Assembly: GCA_034509925.1 (NCBI GenBank)
Contig: CM067533.1
Location: 4,092,035-4,156,034 of the forward strand
Reading direction: 5' to 3'
From: Hirudinaria manillensis
Taxonomy: Eukaryota > Annelida > Clitellata > Hirudinida > Hirudinidae
DNA length: 64,000 bases
The position numbers and the translations under genes are program-made. The notes under the pieces are model-generated. The model was given only the letters and a program-made list of their open reading frames with translations, was not told the origin of the DNA and did not search any database. Positions 21,224 to 32,855 of this stretch are shown piece after piece; positions within the stretch are counted from its first letter, which is position 1; every line of letters begins with the position of its first letter.

Positions 21224-22519
21224 TTAATCTTCGGGGGAGACGTCGAACTCTACCCCGCATTTCGCTGCGAGCCTCACGAGTTTCTTGAAGGTCTGCTGGA
21301 TCCACGGGGCGTTGCCGAGGCAACCTTCCACGATCGAAAGGCTGTCGGACTTTTTGGAAGTCTGGTACCTGACTTCGTCGTTCGACTGAAGGAAGGTTTC
21401 ATATTTAAAATGCTTTCCACCATGATAGGCGAGCATCGGTCCGAGCGCCTGCTCGCTCACCAGGTAGGCGACCCTTTCGAATGAATTTGACAGCTTGGCC
21501 AGAGTCTTCGGGTCGTATTTTGGACCGCTGAGAGTTAGAACCCTGGTGGCCGGCGCGCTCTTGGTCACCTCGCACTGAGGATTGAATCTTTTATCCATTT
21601 TATCTATCTCTTCCACTCTGAAAAAGGGCAGTCGGTCGAGGGAATCGACGACTTTCTCGTCCCAACAAACCCTCGATATCACCAACCTCCGGCATTCCGA
21701 AAGCAGATAGTCAATCTGCTCCAACGAGCTGGCGAAGTAGCTATGAGTTTGGGCTTTATCCAAGAACGAAGAGTCCATATTTTGACTCAACAGACTCTGT
21801 ATGTATACTTTGAACAAATGAAGTAGTTGGCCGCCCTCCAACTCCTCGTCTATTTTCGGTGGCAGAGATCCCTTCGTTAGTTTTACAACCTCGGGAGTTT
21901 TGCCCCTAGACGTCAAAACGTCGACCTCGACGTGCCTGAAGCTGGTCGCCAAACTATTCATGTCCTTGTAGGCCGAAAATCTCGAAGAACCTTCGTGCAG
22001 CGTCACGTCTCCTCTCTTGATCGGTTCGAATCTTTTTAGCATATTTCCCAAAGAGACGAGATATAAGGGAAACGGTGCATCGGCGCAGTAAGCGTCCTTT
22101 GCCGCAACGAAGTCTCCTACTTCGAGAAGGTGTGGTTCGTTCGAATCGATAGGACGCGGGCGAATTGGCTTCGGAGACGAGAAATTTGAGACCGACTTGT
22201 CCGACGATTCATTTGCTCTCGATTGATACGGAGAAAGTCTGGGTCTGCCTCGTCCTCTTTTCACGGGCTTTCCGGCAGTAGCTTCTTTTTCAAATCCGGC
22301 CGGACATTGGTTAGGGTTGATCTTTTTAACGGCATTAGAGGTTTCCTCGACGACGGTGCCAGTGCTTCTGTCGTACAGGAAACTATCTGCAACGCTGCCG
22401 TCAGCATTTCGTACGACTATGCGGTCGTATTTTTCGGAGCCAGCACGCTTGTCCACAGTGCACGACTCAACCGGAACGCCATCCATTTGCAGAAGGAGAA
22501 CGAAATCGTCTTGGCTCAT
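21224..22519 (-). CDS. Array unit 13: AT-hook protein, 431 aa
   Basis: Protein identical to unit 1. Step 1,725 bp: one extra A in the run before TTCTCC. A type. Confidence 0.85.
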   Translation of the reverse strand: MSQDDFVLLLQMDGVPVESCTVDKRAGSEKYDRIVVRNADGSVADSFLYDRSTGTVVEETSNAVKKINPNQCPAGFEKEATAGKPVKRGRGRPRLSPYQSRANESSDKSVSNFSSPKPIRPRPIDSNEPHLLEVGDFVAAKDAYCADAPFPLYLVSLGNMLKRFEPIKRGDVTLHEGSSRFSAYKDMNSLATSFRHVEVDVLTSRGKTPEVVKLTKGSLPPKIDEELEGGQLLHLFKVYIQSLLSQNMDSSFLDKAQTHSYFASSLEQIDYLLSECRRLVISRVCWDEKVVDSLDRLPFFRVEEIDKMDKRFNPQCEVTKSAPATRVLTLSGPKYDPKTLAKLSNSFERVAYLVSEQALGPMLAYHGGKHFKYETFLQSNDEVRYQTSKKSDSLSIVEGCLGNAPWIQQTFKKLVRLAAKCGVEFDVSPED

Positions 22520-22947
22520 TTTCAAAGATCGATCAAAAATATTAACGCAAACGCTCTCCGAATATTACACCCGTCAGCTGCGCCGTCCGAACCAATAATG
22601 ACGACTCTATCGAAATTCCCACTTTTATAGACTTAGAACAATAGAGGGGCGGAGCTTGCGAGCGCGCGCCGCGCACGTGATGACGCGTATATAAATATAC
22701 ATTTATTTATTGTAATTTTCGTTATTAATTATTTCGTAATAAATATCGAATTGCCGTATTGTAATAAACAAATAAATATTTATTAATAAATTAATTATTT
22801 TATTTTTATATTTTATTAATTAATTTATTATTTATTTAATTTATATACCGAGGCTCATAGTAAAAAAAAAGAGAGTTTTTTTTTTTAGATTATTTATATT
22901 TGTATATGAAATCTAATAGAAAAAAATAAATAAAAAAAAATTCTCCT

Positions 22948-24243
22948 TTAATCTTCGGGGGAGACGTCGAACTCTACCCCGCATTTCGCTGCGAGCCTCA
23001 CGAGTTTCTTGAAGGTCTGCTGGATCCACGGGGCGTTGCCGAGGCAACCTTCCACGATCGAAAGGCTGTCGGACTTTTTGGAAGTCTGGTACCTGACTTC
23101 GTCGTTCGACTGAAGGAAGGTTTCATATTTAAAATGCTTTCCACCATGATAGGCGAGCATCGGTCCGAGCGCCTGCTCGCTCACCAGGTAGGCGACCCTT
23201 TCGAATGAATTTGACAGCTTGGCCAGAGTCTTCGGGTCGTATTTTGGACCGCTGAGAGTTAGAACCCTGGTGGCCGGCGCGCTCTTGGTCACCTCGCACT
23301 GAGGATTGAATCTTTTATCCATTTTATCTATCTCTTCCACTCTGAAAAAGGGCAGTCGGTCGAGGGAATCGACGACTTTCTCGTCCCAACAAACCCTCGA
23401 TATCACCAACCTCCGGCATTCCGAAAGCAGATAGTCAATCTGCTCCAACGAGCTGGCGAAGTAGCTATGAGTTTGGGCTTTATCCAAGAACGAAGAGTCC
23501 ATATTTTGACTCAACAGACTCTGTATGTATACTTTGAACAAATGAAGTAGTTGGCCGCCCTCCAACTCCTCGTCTATTTTCGGTGGCAGAGATCCCTTCG
23601 TTAGTTTTACAACCTCGGGAGTTTTGCCCCTAGACGTCAAAACGTCGACCTCGACGTGCCTGAAGCTGGTCGCCAAACTATTCATGTCCTTGTAGGCCGA
23701 AAATCTCGAAGAACCTTCGTGCAGCGTCACGTCTCCTCTCTTGATCGGTTCGAATCTTTTTAGCATATTTCCCAAAGAGACGAGATATAAGGGAAACGGT
23801 GCATCGGCGCAGTAAGCGTCCTTTGCCGCAACGAAGTCTCCTACTTCGAGAAGGTGTGGTTCGTTCGAATCGATAGGACGCGGGCGAATTGGCTTCGGAG
23901 ACGAGAAATTTGAGACCGACTTGTCCGACGATTCATTTGCTCTCGATTGATACGGAGAAAGTCTGGGTCTGCCTCGTCCTCTTTTCACGGGCTTTCCGGC
24001 AGTAGCTTCTTTTTCAAATCCGGCCGGACATTGGTTAGGGTTGATCTTTTTAACGGCATTAGAGGTTTCCTCGACGACGGTGCCAGTGCTTCTGTCGTAC
24101 AGGAAACTATCTGCAACGCTGCCGTCAGCATTTCGTACGACTATGCGGTCGTATTTTTCGGAGCCAGCACGCTTGTCCACAGTGCACGACTCAACCGGAA
24201 CGCCATCCATTTGCAGAAGGAGAACGAAATCGTCTTGGCTCAT
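22948..24243 (-). CDS. Array unit 14: AT-hook protein, 431 aa
   Basis: Protein identical to unit 1. Step 1,724 bp. A-type spacer. Confidence 0.85.
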   Translation of the reverse strand: MSQDDFVLLLQMDGVPVESCTVDKRAGSEKYDRIVVRNADGSVADSFLYDRSTGTVVEETSNAVKKINPNQCPAGFEKEATAGKPVKRGRGRPRLSPYQSRANESSDKSVSNFSSPKPIRPRPIDSNEPHLLEVGDFVAAKDAYCADAPFPLYLVSLGNMLKRFEPIKRGDVTLHEGSSRFSAYKDMNSLATSFRHVEVDVLTSRGKTPEVVKLTKGSLPPKIDEELEGGQLLHLFKVYIQSLLSQNMDSSFLDKAQTHSYFASSLEQIDYLLSECRRLVISRVCWDEKVVDSLDRLPFFRVEEIDKMDKRFNPQCEVTKSAPATRVLTLSGPKYDPKTLAKLSNSFERVAYLVSEQALGPMLAYHGGKHFKYETFLQSNDEVRYQTSKKSDSLSIVEGCLGNAPWIQQTFKKLVRLAAKCGVEFDVSPED

Positions 24244-24668
24244 TTTCAAAGATCGATCAAAAATATTAACGCAAACGCTCTCCGAATATTACACCCGTCA
24301 GCTGCGCCGTCCGAACCAATAATGACGACTCTATCGAAATTCCCACTTTTATAGACTTAGAACAATAGAGGGGCGGAGCTTGCGAGCGCGCGCCGCGCAC
24401 GTGATGACGCGTATATAAATATACATTTATTTATTGTAATTTTCGTTATTAATTATTTCGTAATAAATATCGAATTGCCGTATTGTAATAAACAAATAAA
24501 TATTTATTAATAAATTAATTATTTTATTTTTATATTTTATTAATTAATTTATTTATTTAATTTATATACCGAGGCTCATAGTAAAAAAAAAGAGAGTTTT
24601 TTTTTTTAGATTATTTATATTTGTATATGAAATCTAATAGAAAAAAATAAATAAAAAAACATTCTCCT

Positions 24669-25964
24669 TTAATCTTCGGGGGAGACGTCGAACTCTACCC
24701 CGCATTTCGCTGCGAGCCTCACGAGTTTCTTGAAGGTCTGCTGGATCCACGGGGCGTTGCCGAGGCAACCTTCCACGATCGAAAGGCTGTCGGACTTTTT
24801 GGAAGTCTGGTACCTGACTTCGTCGTTCGACTGAAGGAAGGTTTCATATTTAAAATGCTTTCCACCATGATAGGCGAGCATCGGTCCGAGCGCCTGCTCG
24901 CTCACCAGGTAGGCGACCCTTTCGAATGAATTTGACAGCTTGGCCAGAGTCTTCGGGTCGTATTTTGGACCGCTGAGAGTTAGAACCCTGGTGGCCGGCG
25001 CGCTCTTGGTCACCTCGCACTGAGGATTGAATCTTTTATCCATTTTATCTATCTCTTCCACTCTGAAAAAGGGCAGTCGGTCGAGGGAATCGACGACTTT
25101 CTCGTCCCAACAAACCCTCGATATCACCAACCTCCGGCATTCCGAAAGCAGATAGTCAATCTGCTCCAACGAGCTGGCGAAGTAGCTATGAGTTTGGGCT
25201 TTATCCAAGAACGAAGAGTCCATATTTTGACTCAACAGACTCTGTATGTATACTTTGAACAAATGAAGTAGTTGGCCGCCCTCCAACTCCTCGTCTATTT
25301 TCGGTGGCAGAGATCCCTTCGTTAGTTTTACAACCTCGGGAGTTTTGCCCCTAGACGTCAAAACGTCGACCTCGACGTGCCTGAAGCTGGTCGCCAAACT
25401 ATTCATGTCCTTGTAGGCCGAAAATCTCGAAGAACCTTCGTGCAGCGTCACGTCTCCTCTCTTGATCGGTTCGAATCTTTTTAGCATATTTCCCAAAGAG
25501 ACGAGATATAAGGGAAACGGTGCATCGGCGCAGTAAGCGTCCTTTGCCGCAACGAAGTCTCCTACTTCGAGAAGGTGTGGTTCGTTCGAATCGATAGGAC
25601 GCGGGCGAATTGGCTTCGGAGACGAGAAATTTGAGACCGACTTGTCCGACGATTCATTTGCTCTCGATTGATACGGAGAAAGTCTGGGTCTGCCTCGTCC
25701 TCTTTTCACGGGCTTTCCGGCAGTAGCTTCTTTTTCAAATCCGGCCGGACATTGGTTAGGGTTGATCTTTTTAACGGCATTAGAGGTTTCCTCGACGACG
25801 GTGCCAGTGCTTCTGTCGTACAGGAAACTATCTGCAACGCTGCCGTCAGCATTTCGTACGACTATGCGGTCGTATTTTTCGGAGCCAGCACGCTTGTCCA
25901 CAGTGCACGACTCAACCGGAACGCCATCCATTTGCAGAAGGAGAACGAAATCGTCTTGGCTCAT
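24669..25964 (-). CDS. Array unit 15: AT-hook protein, 431 aa
   Basis: Protein identical to unit 1. Step 1,721 bp: a 3-bp TTA is lost in the spacer at about 24552. C type, first of four C-type units (15-18). Confidence 0.85.
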   Translation of the reverse strand: MSQDDFVLLLQMDGVPVESCTVDKRAGSEKYDRIVVRNADGSVADSFLYDRSTGTVVEETSNAVKKINPNQCPAGFEKEATAGKPVKRGRGRPRLSPYQSRANESSDKSVSNFSSPKPIRPRPIDSNEPHLLEVGDFVAAKDAYCADAPFPLYLVSLGNMLKRFEPIKRGDVTLHEGSSRFSAYKDMNSLATSFRHVEVDVLTSRGKTPEVVKLTKGSLPPKIDEELEGGQLLHLFKVYIQSLLSQNMDSSFLDKAQTHSYFASSLEQIDYLLSECRRLVISRVCWDEKVVDSLDRLPFFRVEEIDKMDKRFNPQCEVTKSAPATRVLTLSGPKYDPKTLAKLSNSFERVAYLVSEQALGPMLAYHGGKHFKYETFLQSNDEVRYQTSKKSDSLSIVEGCLGNAPWIQQTFKKLVRLAAKCGVEFDVSPED

Positions 25965-26393
25965 TTTCAAAGATCGATCAAAAATATTAACGCAAACGCT
26001 CTCCGAATATTACACCCGTCAGCTGCGCCGTCCGAACCAATAATGACGACTCTATCGAAATTCCCACTTTTATAGACTTAGAACAATAGAGGGGCGGAGC
26101 TTGCGAGCGCGCGCCGCGCACGTGATGACGCGTATATAAATATACATTTATTTATTGTAATTTTCGTTATTAATTATTTCGTAATAAATATCGAATTGCC
26201 GTATTGTAATAAACAAATAAATATTTATTAATAAATTAATTATTTTATTTTTATATTTTATTAATTAATTTATTATTTATTTAATTTATATACCGAGGCT
26301 CATAGTAAAAAAAAAGAGAGTTTTTTTTTTTAGATTATTTATATTTGTATATGAAATCTAATAGAAAAAAATAAATAAAAAAAACATTCTCCT

Positions 26394-27689
26394 TTAATCT
26401 TCGGGGGAGACGTCGAACTCTACCCCGCATTTCGCTGCGAGCCTCACGAGTTTCTTGAAGGTCTGCTGGATCCACGGGGCGTTGCCGAGGCAACCTTCCA
26501 CGATCGAAAGGCTGTCGGACTTTTTGGAAGTCTGGTACCTGACTTCGTCGTTCGACTGAAGGAAGGTTTCATATTTAAAATGCTTTCCACCATGATAGGC
26601 GAGCATCGGTCCGAGCGCCTGCTCGCTCACCAGGTAGGCGACCCTTTCGAATGAATTTGACAGCTTGGCCAGAGTCTTCGGGTCGTATTTTGGACCGCTG
26701 AGAGTTAGAACCCTGGTGGCCGGCGCGCTCTTGGTCACCTCGCACTGAGGATTGAATCTTTTATCCATTTTATCTATCTCTTCCACTCTGAAAAAGGGCA
26801 GTCGGTCGAGGGAATCGACGACTTTCTCGTCCCAACAAACCCTCGATATCACCAACCTCCGGCATTCCGAAAGCAGATAGTCAATCTGCTCCAACGAGCT
26901 GGCGAAGTAGCTATGAGTTTGGGCTTTATCCAAGAACGAAGAGTCCATATTTTGACTCAACAGACTCTGTATGTATACTTTGAACAAATGAAGTAGTTGG
27001 CCGCCCTCCAACTCCTCGTCTATTTTCGGTGGCAGAGATCCCTTCGTTAGTTTTACAACCTCGGGAGTTTTGCCCCTAGACGTCAAAACGTCGACCTCGA
27101 CGTGCCTGAAGCTGGTCGCCAAACTATTCATGTCCTTGTAGGCCGAAAATCTCGAAGAACCTTCGTGCAGCGTCACGTCTCCTCTCTTGATCGGTTCGAA
27201 TCTTTTTAGCATATTTCCCAAAGAGACGAGATATAAGGGAAACGGTGCATCGGCGCAGTAAGCGTCCTTTGCCGCAACGAAGTCTCCTACTTCGAGAAGG
27301 TGTGGTTCGTTCGAATCGATAGGACGCGGGCGAATTGGCTTCGGAGACGAGAAATTTGAGACCGACTTGTCCGACGATTCATTTGCTCTCGATTGATACG
27401 GAGAAAGTCTGGGTCTGCCTCGTCCTCTTTTCACGGGCTTTCCGGCAGTAGCTTCTTTTTCAAATCCGGCCGGACATTGGTTAGGGTTGATCTTTTTAAC
27501 GGCATTAGAGGTTTCCTCGACGACGGTGCCAGTGCTTCTGTCGTACAGGAAACTATCTGCAACGCTGCCGTCAGCATTTCGTACGACTATGCGGTCGTAT
27601 TTTTCGGAGCCAGCACGCTTGTCCACAGTGCACGACTCAACCGGAACGCCATCCATTTGCAGAAGGAGAACGAAATCGTCTTGGCTCAT
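26394..27689 (-). CDS. Array unit 16: AT-hook protein, 431 aa
   Basis: Protein identical to unit 1. Step 1,725 bp: one extra A before CATTCTCC. C type. Confidence 0.85.
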   Translation of the reverse strand: MSQDDFVLLLQMDGVPVESCTVDKRAGSEKYDRIVVRNADGSVADSFLYDRSTGTVVEETSNAVKKINPNQCPAGFEKEATAGKPVKRGRGRPRLSPYQSRANESSDKSVSNFSSPKPIRPRPIDSNEPHLLEVGDFVAAKDAYCADAPFPLYLVSLGNMLKRFEPIKRGDVTLHEGSSRFSAYKDMNSLATSFRHVEVDVLTSRGKTPEVVKLTKGSLPPKIDEELEGGQLLHLFKVYIQSLLSQNMDSSFLDKAQTHSYFASSLEQIDYLLSECRRLVISRVCWDEKVVDSLDRLPFFRVEEIDKMDKRFNPQCEVTKSAPATRVLTLSGPKYDPKTLAKLSNSFERVAYLVSEQALGPMLAYHGGKHFKYETFLQSNDEVRYQTSKKSDSLSIVEGCLGNAPWIQQTFKKLVRLAAKCGVEFDVSPED

Positions 27690-28110
27690 TTTCAAAGATC
27701 GATCAAAAATATTAACGCAAACGCTCTCCGAATATTACACCCGTCAGCTGCGCCGTCCGAACCAATAATGACGACTCTATCGAAATTCCCACTTTTATAG
27801 ACTTAGAACAATAGAGGGGCGGAGCTTGCGAGCGCGCGCCGCGCACGTGATGACGCGTATATAAATATACATTTATTTATTGTAATTTTCGTTATTAATT
27901 ATTTCGTAATAAATATCGAATTGCCGTATTGTAATAAACAAATAAATATTTATTAATAAATTAATTATTTTATTTTTATATTTTATTAATTAATTTTTTA
28001 AATTTATATACCGAGGCTCATAGTAAAAAAAAAGAGAGTTTTTTTTTTTAGATTATTTATATTTGTATATGAAATCTAATAGAAAAAAATAAATAAAAAA
28101 ACATTCTCCT

Positions 28111-29406
28111 TTAATCTTCGGGGGAGACGTCGAACTCTACCCCGCATTTCGCTGCGAGCCTCACGAGTTTCTTGAAGGTCTGCTGGATCCACGGGGCGTT
28201 GCCGAGGCAACCTTCCACGATCGAAAGGCTGTCGGACTTTTTGGAAGTCTGGTACCTGACTTCGTCGTTCGACTGAAGGAAGGTTTCATATTTAAAATGC
28301 TTTCCACCATGATAGGCGAGCATCGGTCCGAGCGCCTGCTCGCTCACCAGGTAGGCGACCCTTTCGAATGAATTTGACAGCTTGGCCAGAGTCTTCGGGT
28401 CGTATTTTGGACCGCTGAGAGTTAGAACCCTGGTGGCCGGCGCGCTCTTGGTCACCTCGCACTGAGGATTGAATCTTTTATCCATTTTATCTATCTCTTC
28501 CACTCTGAAAAAGGGCAGTCGGTCGAGGGAATCGACGACTTTCTCGTCCCAACAAACCCTCGATATCACCAACCTCCGGCATTCCGAAAGCAGATAGTCA
28601 ATCTGCTCCAACGAGCTGGCGAAGTAGCTATGAGTTTGGGCTTTATCCAAGAACGAAGAGTCCATATTTTGACTCAACAGACTCTGTATGTATACTTTGA
28701 ACAAATGAAGTAGTTGGCCGCCCTCCAACTCCTCGTCTATTTTCGGTGGCAGAGATCCCTTCGTTAGTTTTACAACCTCGGGAGTTTTGCCCCTAGACGT
28801 CAAAACGTCGACCTCGACGTGCCTGAAGCTGGTCGCCAAACTATTCATGTCCTTGTAGGCCGAAAATCTCGAAGAACCTTCGTGCAGCGTCACGTCTCCT
28901 CTCTTGATCGGTTCGAATCTTTTTAGCATATTTCCCAAAGAGACGAGATATAAGGGAAACGGTGCATCGGCGCAGTAAGCGTCCTTTGCCGCAACGAAGT
29001 CTCCTACTTCGAGAAGGTGTGGTTCGTTCGAATCGATAGGACGCGGGCGAATTGGCTTCGGAGACGAGAAATTTGAGACCGACTTGTCCGACGATTCATT
29101 TGCTCTCGATTGATACGGAGAAAGTCTGGGTCTGCCTCGTCCTCTTTTCACGGGCTTTCCGGCAGTAGCTTCTTTTTCAAATCCGGCCGGACATTGGTTA
29201 GGGTTGATCTTTTTAACGGCATTAGAGGTTTCCTCGACGACGGTGCCAGTGCTTCTGTCGTACAGGAAACTATCTGCAACGCTGCCGTCAGCATTTCGTA
29301 CGACTATGCGGTCGTATTTTTCGGAGCCAGCACGCTTGTCCACAGTGCACGACTCAACCGGAACGCCATCCATTTGCAGAAGGAGAACGAAATCGTCTTG
29401 GCTCAT
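28111..29406 (-). CDS. Array unit 17: AT-hook protein, 431 aa
   Basis: Protein identical to unit 1. Step 1,717 bp, the shortest in the window: about 7 bp are lost and the remainder rearranged in the spacer, leaving TTAATTTTTTAAATTT at about 27992-28007. C type. This is a private marker for this unit. Confidence 0.85.
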   Translation of the reverse strand: MSQDDFVLLLQMDGVPVESCTVDKRAGSEKYDRIVVRNADGSVADSFLYDRSTGTVVEETSNAVKKINPNQCPAGFEKEATAGKPVKRGRGRPRLSPYQSRANESSDKSVSNFSSPKPIRPRPIDSNEPHLLEVGDFVAAKDAYCADAPFPLYLVSLGNMLKRFEPIKRGDVTLHEGSSRFSAYKDMNSLATSFRHVEVDVLTSRGKTPEVVKLTKGSLPPKIDEELEGGQLLHLFKVYIQSLLSQNMDSSFLDKAQTHSYFASSLEQIDYLLSECRRLVISRVCWDEKVVDSLDRLPFFRVEEIDKMDKRFNPQCEVTKSAPATRVLTLSGPKYDPKTLAKLSNSFERVAYLVSEQALGPMLAYHGGKHFKYETFLQSNDEVRYQTSKKSDSLSIVEGCLGNAPWIQQTFKKLVRLAAKCGVEFDVSPED

Positions 29407-29834
29407 TTTCAAAGATCGATCAAAAATATTAACGCAAACGCTCTCCGAATATTACACCCGTCAGCTGCGCCGTCCGAACCAATAATGACGACTCTATCGA
29501 AATTCCCACTTTTATAGACTTAGAACAATAGAGGGGCGGAGCTTGCGAGCGCGCGCCGCGCACGTGATGACGCGTATATAAATATACATTTATTTATTGT
29601 AATTTTCGTTATTAATTATTTCGTAATAAATATCGAATTGCCGTATTGTAATAAACAAATAAATATTTATTAATAAATTAATTATTTTATTTTTATATTT
29701 TATTAATTAATTTATTATTTATTTAATTTATATACCGAGGCTCATAGTAAAAAAAAAGAGAGTTTTTTTTTTTAGATTATTTATATTTGTATATGAAATC
29801 TAATAGAAAAAAATAAATAAAAAAACATTCTCCT

Positions 29835-31130
29835 TTAATCTTCGGGGGAGACGTCGAACTCTACCCCGCATTTCGCTGCGAGCCTCACGAGTTTCTTGAA
29901 GGTCTGCTGGATCCACGGGGCGTTGCCGAGGCAACCTTCCACGATCGAAAGGCTGTCGGACTTTTTGGAAGTCTGGTACCTGACTTCGTCGTTCGACTGA
30001 AGGAAGGTTTCATATTTAAAATGCTTTCCACCATGATAGGCGAGCATCGGTCCGAGCGCCTGCTCGCTCACCAGGTAGGCGACCCTTTCGAATGAATTTG
30101 ACAGCTTGGCCAGAGTCTTCGGGTCGTATTTTGGACCGCTGAGAGTTAGAACCCTGGTGGCCGGCGCGCTCTTGGTCACCTCGCACTGAGGATTGAATCT
30201 TTTATCCATTTTATCTATCTCTTCCACTCTGAAAAAGGGCAGTCGGTCGAGGGAATCGACGACTTTCTCGTCCCAACAAACCCTCGATATCACCAACCTC
30301 CGGCATTCCGAAAGCAGATAGTCAATCTGCTCCAACGAGCTGGCGAAGTAGCTATGAGTTTGGGCTTTATCCAAGAACGAAGAGTCCATATTTTGACTCA
30401 ACAGACTCTGTATGTATACTTTGAACAAATGAAGTAGTTGGCCGCCCTCCAACTCCTCGTCTATTTTCGGTGGCAGAGATCCCTTCGTTAGTTTTACAAC
30501 CTCGGGAGTTTTGCCCCTAGACGTCAAAACGTCGACCTCGACGTGCCTGAAGCTGGTCGCCAAACTATTCATGTCCTTGTAGGCCGAAAATCTCGAAGAA
30601 CCTTCGTGCAGCGTCACGTCTCCTCTCTTGATCGGTTCGAATCTTTTTAGCATATTTCCCAAAGAGACGAGATATAAGGGAAACGGTGCATCGGCGCAGT
30701 AAGCGTCCTTTGCCGCAACGAAGTCTCCTACTTCGAGAAGGTGTGGTTCGTTCGAATCGATAGGACGCGGGCGAATTGGCTTCGGAGACGAGAAATTTGA
30801 GACCGACTTGTCCGACGATTCATTTGCTCTCGATTGATACGGAGAAAGTCTGGGTCTGCCTCGTCCTCTTTTCACGGGCTTTCCGGCAGTAGCTTCTTTT
30901 TCAAATCCGGCCGGACATTGGTTAGGGTTGATCTTTTTAACGGCATTAGAGGTTTCCTCGACGACGGTGCCAGTGCTTCTGTCGTACAGGAAACTATCTG
31001 CAACGCTGCCGTCAGCATTTCGTACGACTATGCGGTCGTATTTTTCGGAGCCAGCACGCTTGTCCACAGTGCACGACTCAACCGGAACGCCATCCATTTG
31101 CAGAAGGAGAACGAAATCGTCTTGGCTCAT
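29835..31130 (-). CDS. Array unit 18: AT-hook protein, 431 aa
   Basis: Protein identical to unit 1. Step 1,724 bp. C-type spacer. Confidence 0.85.
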   Translation of the reverse strand: MSQDDFVLLLQMDGVPVESCTVDKRAGSEKYDRIVVRNADGSVADSFLYDRSTGTVVEETSNAVKKINPNQCPAGFEKEATAGKPVKRGRGRPRLSPYQSRANESSDKSVSNFSSPKPIRPRPIDSNEPHLLEVGDFVAAKDAYCADAPFPLYLVSLGNMLKRFEPIKRGDVTLHEGSSRFSAYKDMNSLATSFRHVEVDVLTSRGKTPEVVKLTKGSLPPKIDEELEGGQLLHLFKVYIQSLLSQNMDSSFLDKAQTHSYFASSLEQIDYLLSECRRLVISRVCWDEKVVDSLDRLPFFRVEEIDKMDKRFNPQCEVTKSAPATRVLTLSGPKYDPKTLAKLSNSFERVAYLVSEQALGPMLAYHGGKHFKYETFLQSNDEVRYQTSKKSDSLSIVEGCLGNAPWIQQTFKKLVRLAAKCGVEFDVSPED

Positions 31131-31559
31131 TTTCAAAGATCGATCAAAAATATTAACGCAAACGCTCTCCGAATATTACACCCGTCAGCTGCGCCGTCCG
31201 AACCAATAATGACGACTCTATCGAAATTCCCACTTTTATAGACTTAGAACAATAGAGGGGCGGAGCTTGCGAGCGCGCGCCGCGCACGTGATGACGCGTA
31301 TATAAATATACATTTATTTATTGTAATTTTCGTTATTAATTATTTCGTAATAAATATCGAATTGCCGTATTGTAATAAACAAATAAATATTTATTAATAA
31401 ATTAATTATTTTATTTTTATATTTTATTAATTAATTTATTATTTATTTAATTTATATACCGAGGCTCATAGTAAAAAAAAAGAGAGTTTTTTTTTTTAGA
31501 TTATTTATATTTGTATATGAAATCTAATAGAAAAAAAAAAAATAAAAAAAAATTCTCCT

Positions 31560-32855
31560 TTAATCTTCGGGGGAGACGTCGAACTCTACCCCGCATTTCG
31601 CTGCGAGCCTCACGAGTTTCTTGAAGGTCTGCTGGATCCACGGGGCGTTGCCGAGGCAACCTTCCACGATCGAAAGGCTGTCGGACTTTTTGGAAGTCTG
31701 GTACCTGACTTCGTCGTTCGACTGAAGGAAGGTTTCATATTTAAAATGCTTTCCACCATGATAGGCGAGCATCGGTCCGAGCGCCTGCTCGCTCACCAGG
31801 TAGGCGACCCTTTCGAATGAATTTGACAGCTTGGCCAGAGTCTTCGGGTCGTATTTTGGACCGCTGAGAGTTAGAACCCTGGTGGCCGGCGCGCTCTTGG
31901 TCACCTCGCACTGAGGATTGAATCTTTTATCCATTTTATCTATCTCTTCCACTCTGAAAAAGGGCAGTCGGTCGAGGGAATCGACGACTTTCTCGTCCCA
32001 ACAAACCCTCGATATCACCAACCTCCGGCATTCCGAAAGCAGATAGTCAATCTGCTCCAACGAGCTGGCGAAGTAGCTATGAGTTTGGGCTTTATCCAAG
32101 AACGAAGAGTCCATATTTTGACTCAACAGACTCTGTATGTATACTTTGAACAAATGAAGTAGTTGGCCGCCCTCCAACTCCTCGTCTATTTTCGGTGGCA
32201 GAGATCCCTTCGTTAGTTTTACAACCTCGGGAGTTTTGCCCCTAGACGTCAAAACGTCGACCTCGACGTGCCTGAAGCTGGTCGCCAAACTATTCATGTC
32301 CTTGTAGGCCGAAAATCTCGAAGAACCTTCGTGCAGCGTCACGTCTCCTCTCTTGATCGGTTCGAATCTTTTTAGCATATTTCCCAAAGAGACGAGATAT
32401 AAGGGAAACGGTGCATCGGCGCAGTAAGCGTCCTTTGCCGCAACGAAGTCTCCTACTTCGAGAAGGTGTGGTTCGTTCGAATCGATAGGACGCGGGCGAA
32501 TTGGCTTCGGAGACGAGAAATTTGAGACCGACTTGTCCGACGATTCATTTGCTCTCGATTGATACGGAGAAAGTCTGGGTCTGCCTCGTCCTCTTTTCAC
32601 GGGCTTTCCGGCAGTAGCTTCTTTTTCAAATCCGGCCGGACATTGGTTAGGGTTGATCTTTTTAACGGCATTAGAGGTTTCCTCGACGACGGTGCCAGTG
32701 CTTCTGTCGTACAGGAAACTATCTGCAACGCTGCCGTCAGCATTTCGTACGACTATGCGGTCGTATTTTTCGGAGCCAGCACGCTTGTCCACAGTGCACG
32801 ACTCAACCGGAACGCCATCCATTTGCAGAAGGAGAACGAAATCGTCTTGGCTCAT
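31560..32855 (-). CDS. Array unit 19: AT-hook protein, 431 aa
   Basis: Protein identical to unit 1. Step 1,725 bp: the TAAATAAA motif before the stop codon is replaced by a longer A-run (about 31532-31543). A type, isolated between C-type units. Confidence 0.85.
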   Translation of the reverse strand: MSQDDFVLLLQMDGVPVESCTVDKRAGSEKYDRIVVRNADGSVADSFLYDRSTGTVVEETSNAVKKINPNQCPAGFEKEATAGKPVKRGRGRPRLSPYQSRANESSDKSVSNFSSPKPIRPRPIDSNEPHLLEVGDFVAAKDAYCADAPFPLYLVSLGNMLKRFEPIKRGDVTLHEGSSRFSAYKDMNSLATSFRHVEVDVLTSRGKTPEVVKLTKGSLPPKIDEELEGGQLLHLFKVYIQSLLSQNMDSSFLDKAQTHSYFASSLEQIDYLLSECRRLVISRVCWDEKVVDSLDRLPFFRVEEIDKMDKRFNPQCEVTKSAPATRVLTLSGPKYDPKTLAKLSNSFERVAYLVSEQALGPMLAYHGGKHFKYETFLQSNDEVRYQTSKKSDSLSIVEGCLGNAPWIQQTFKKLVRLAAKCGVEFDVSPED

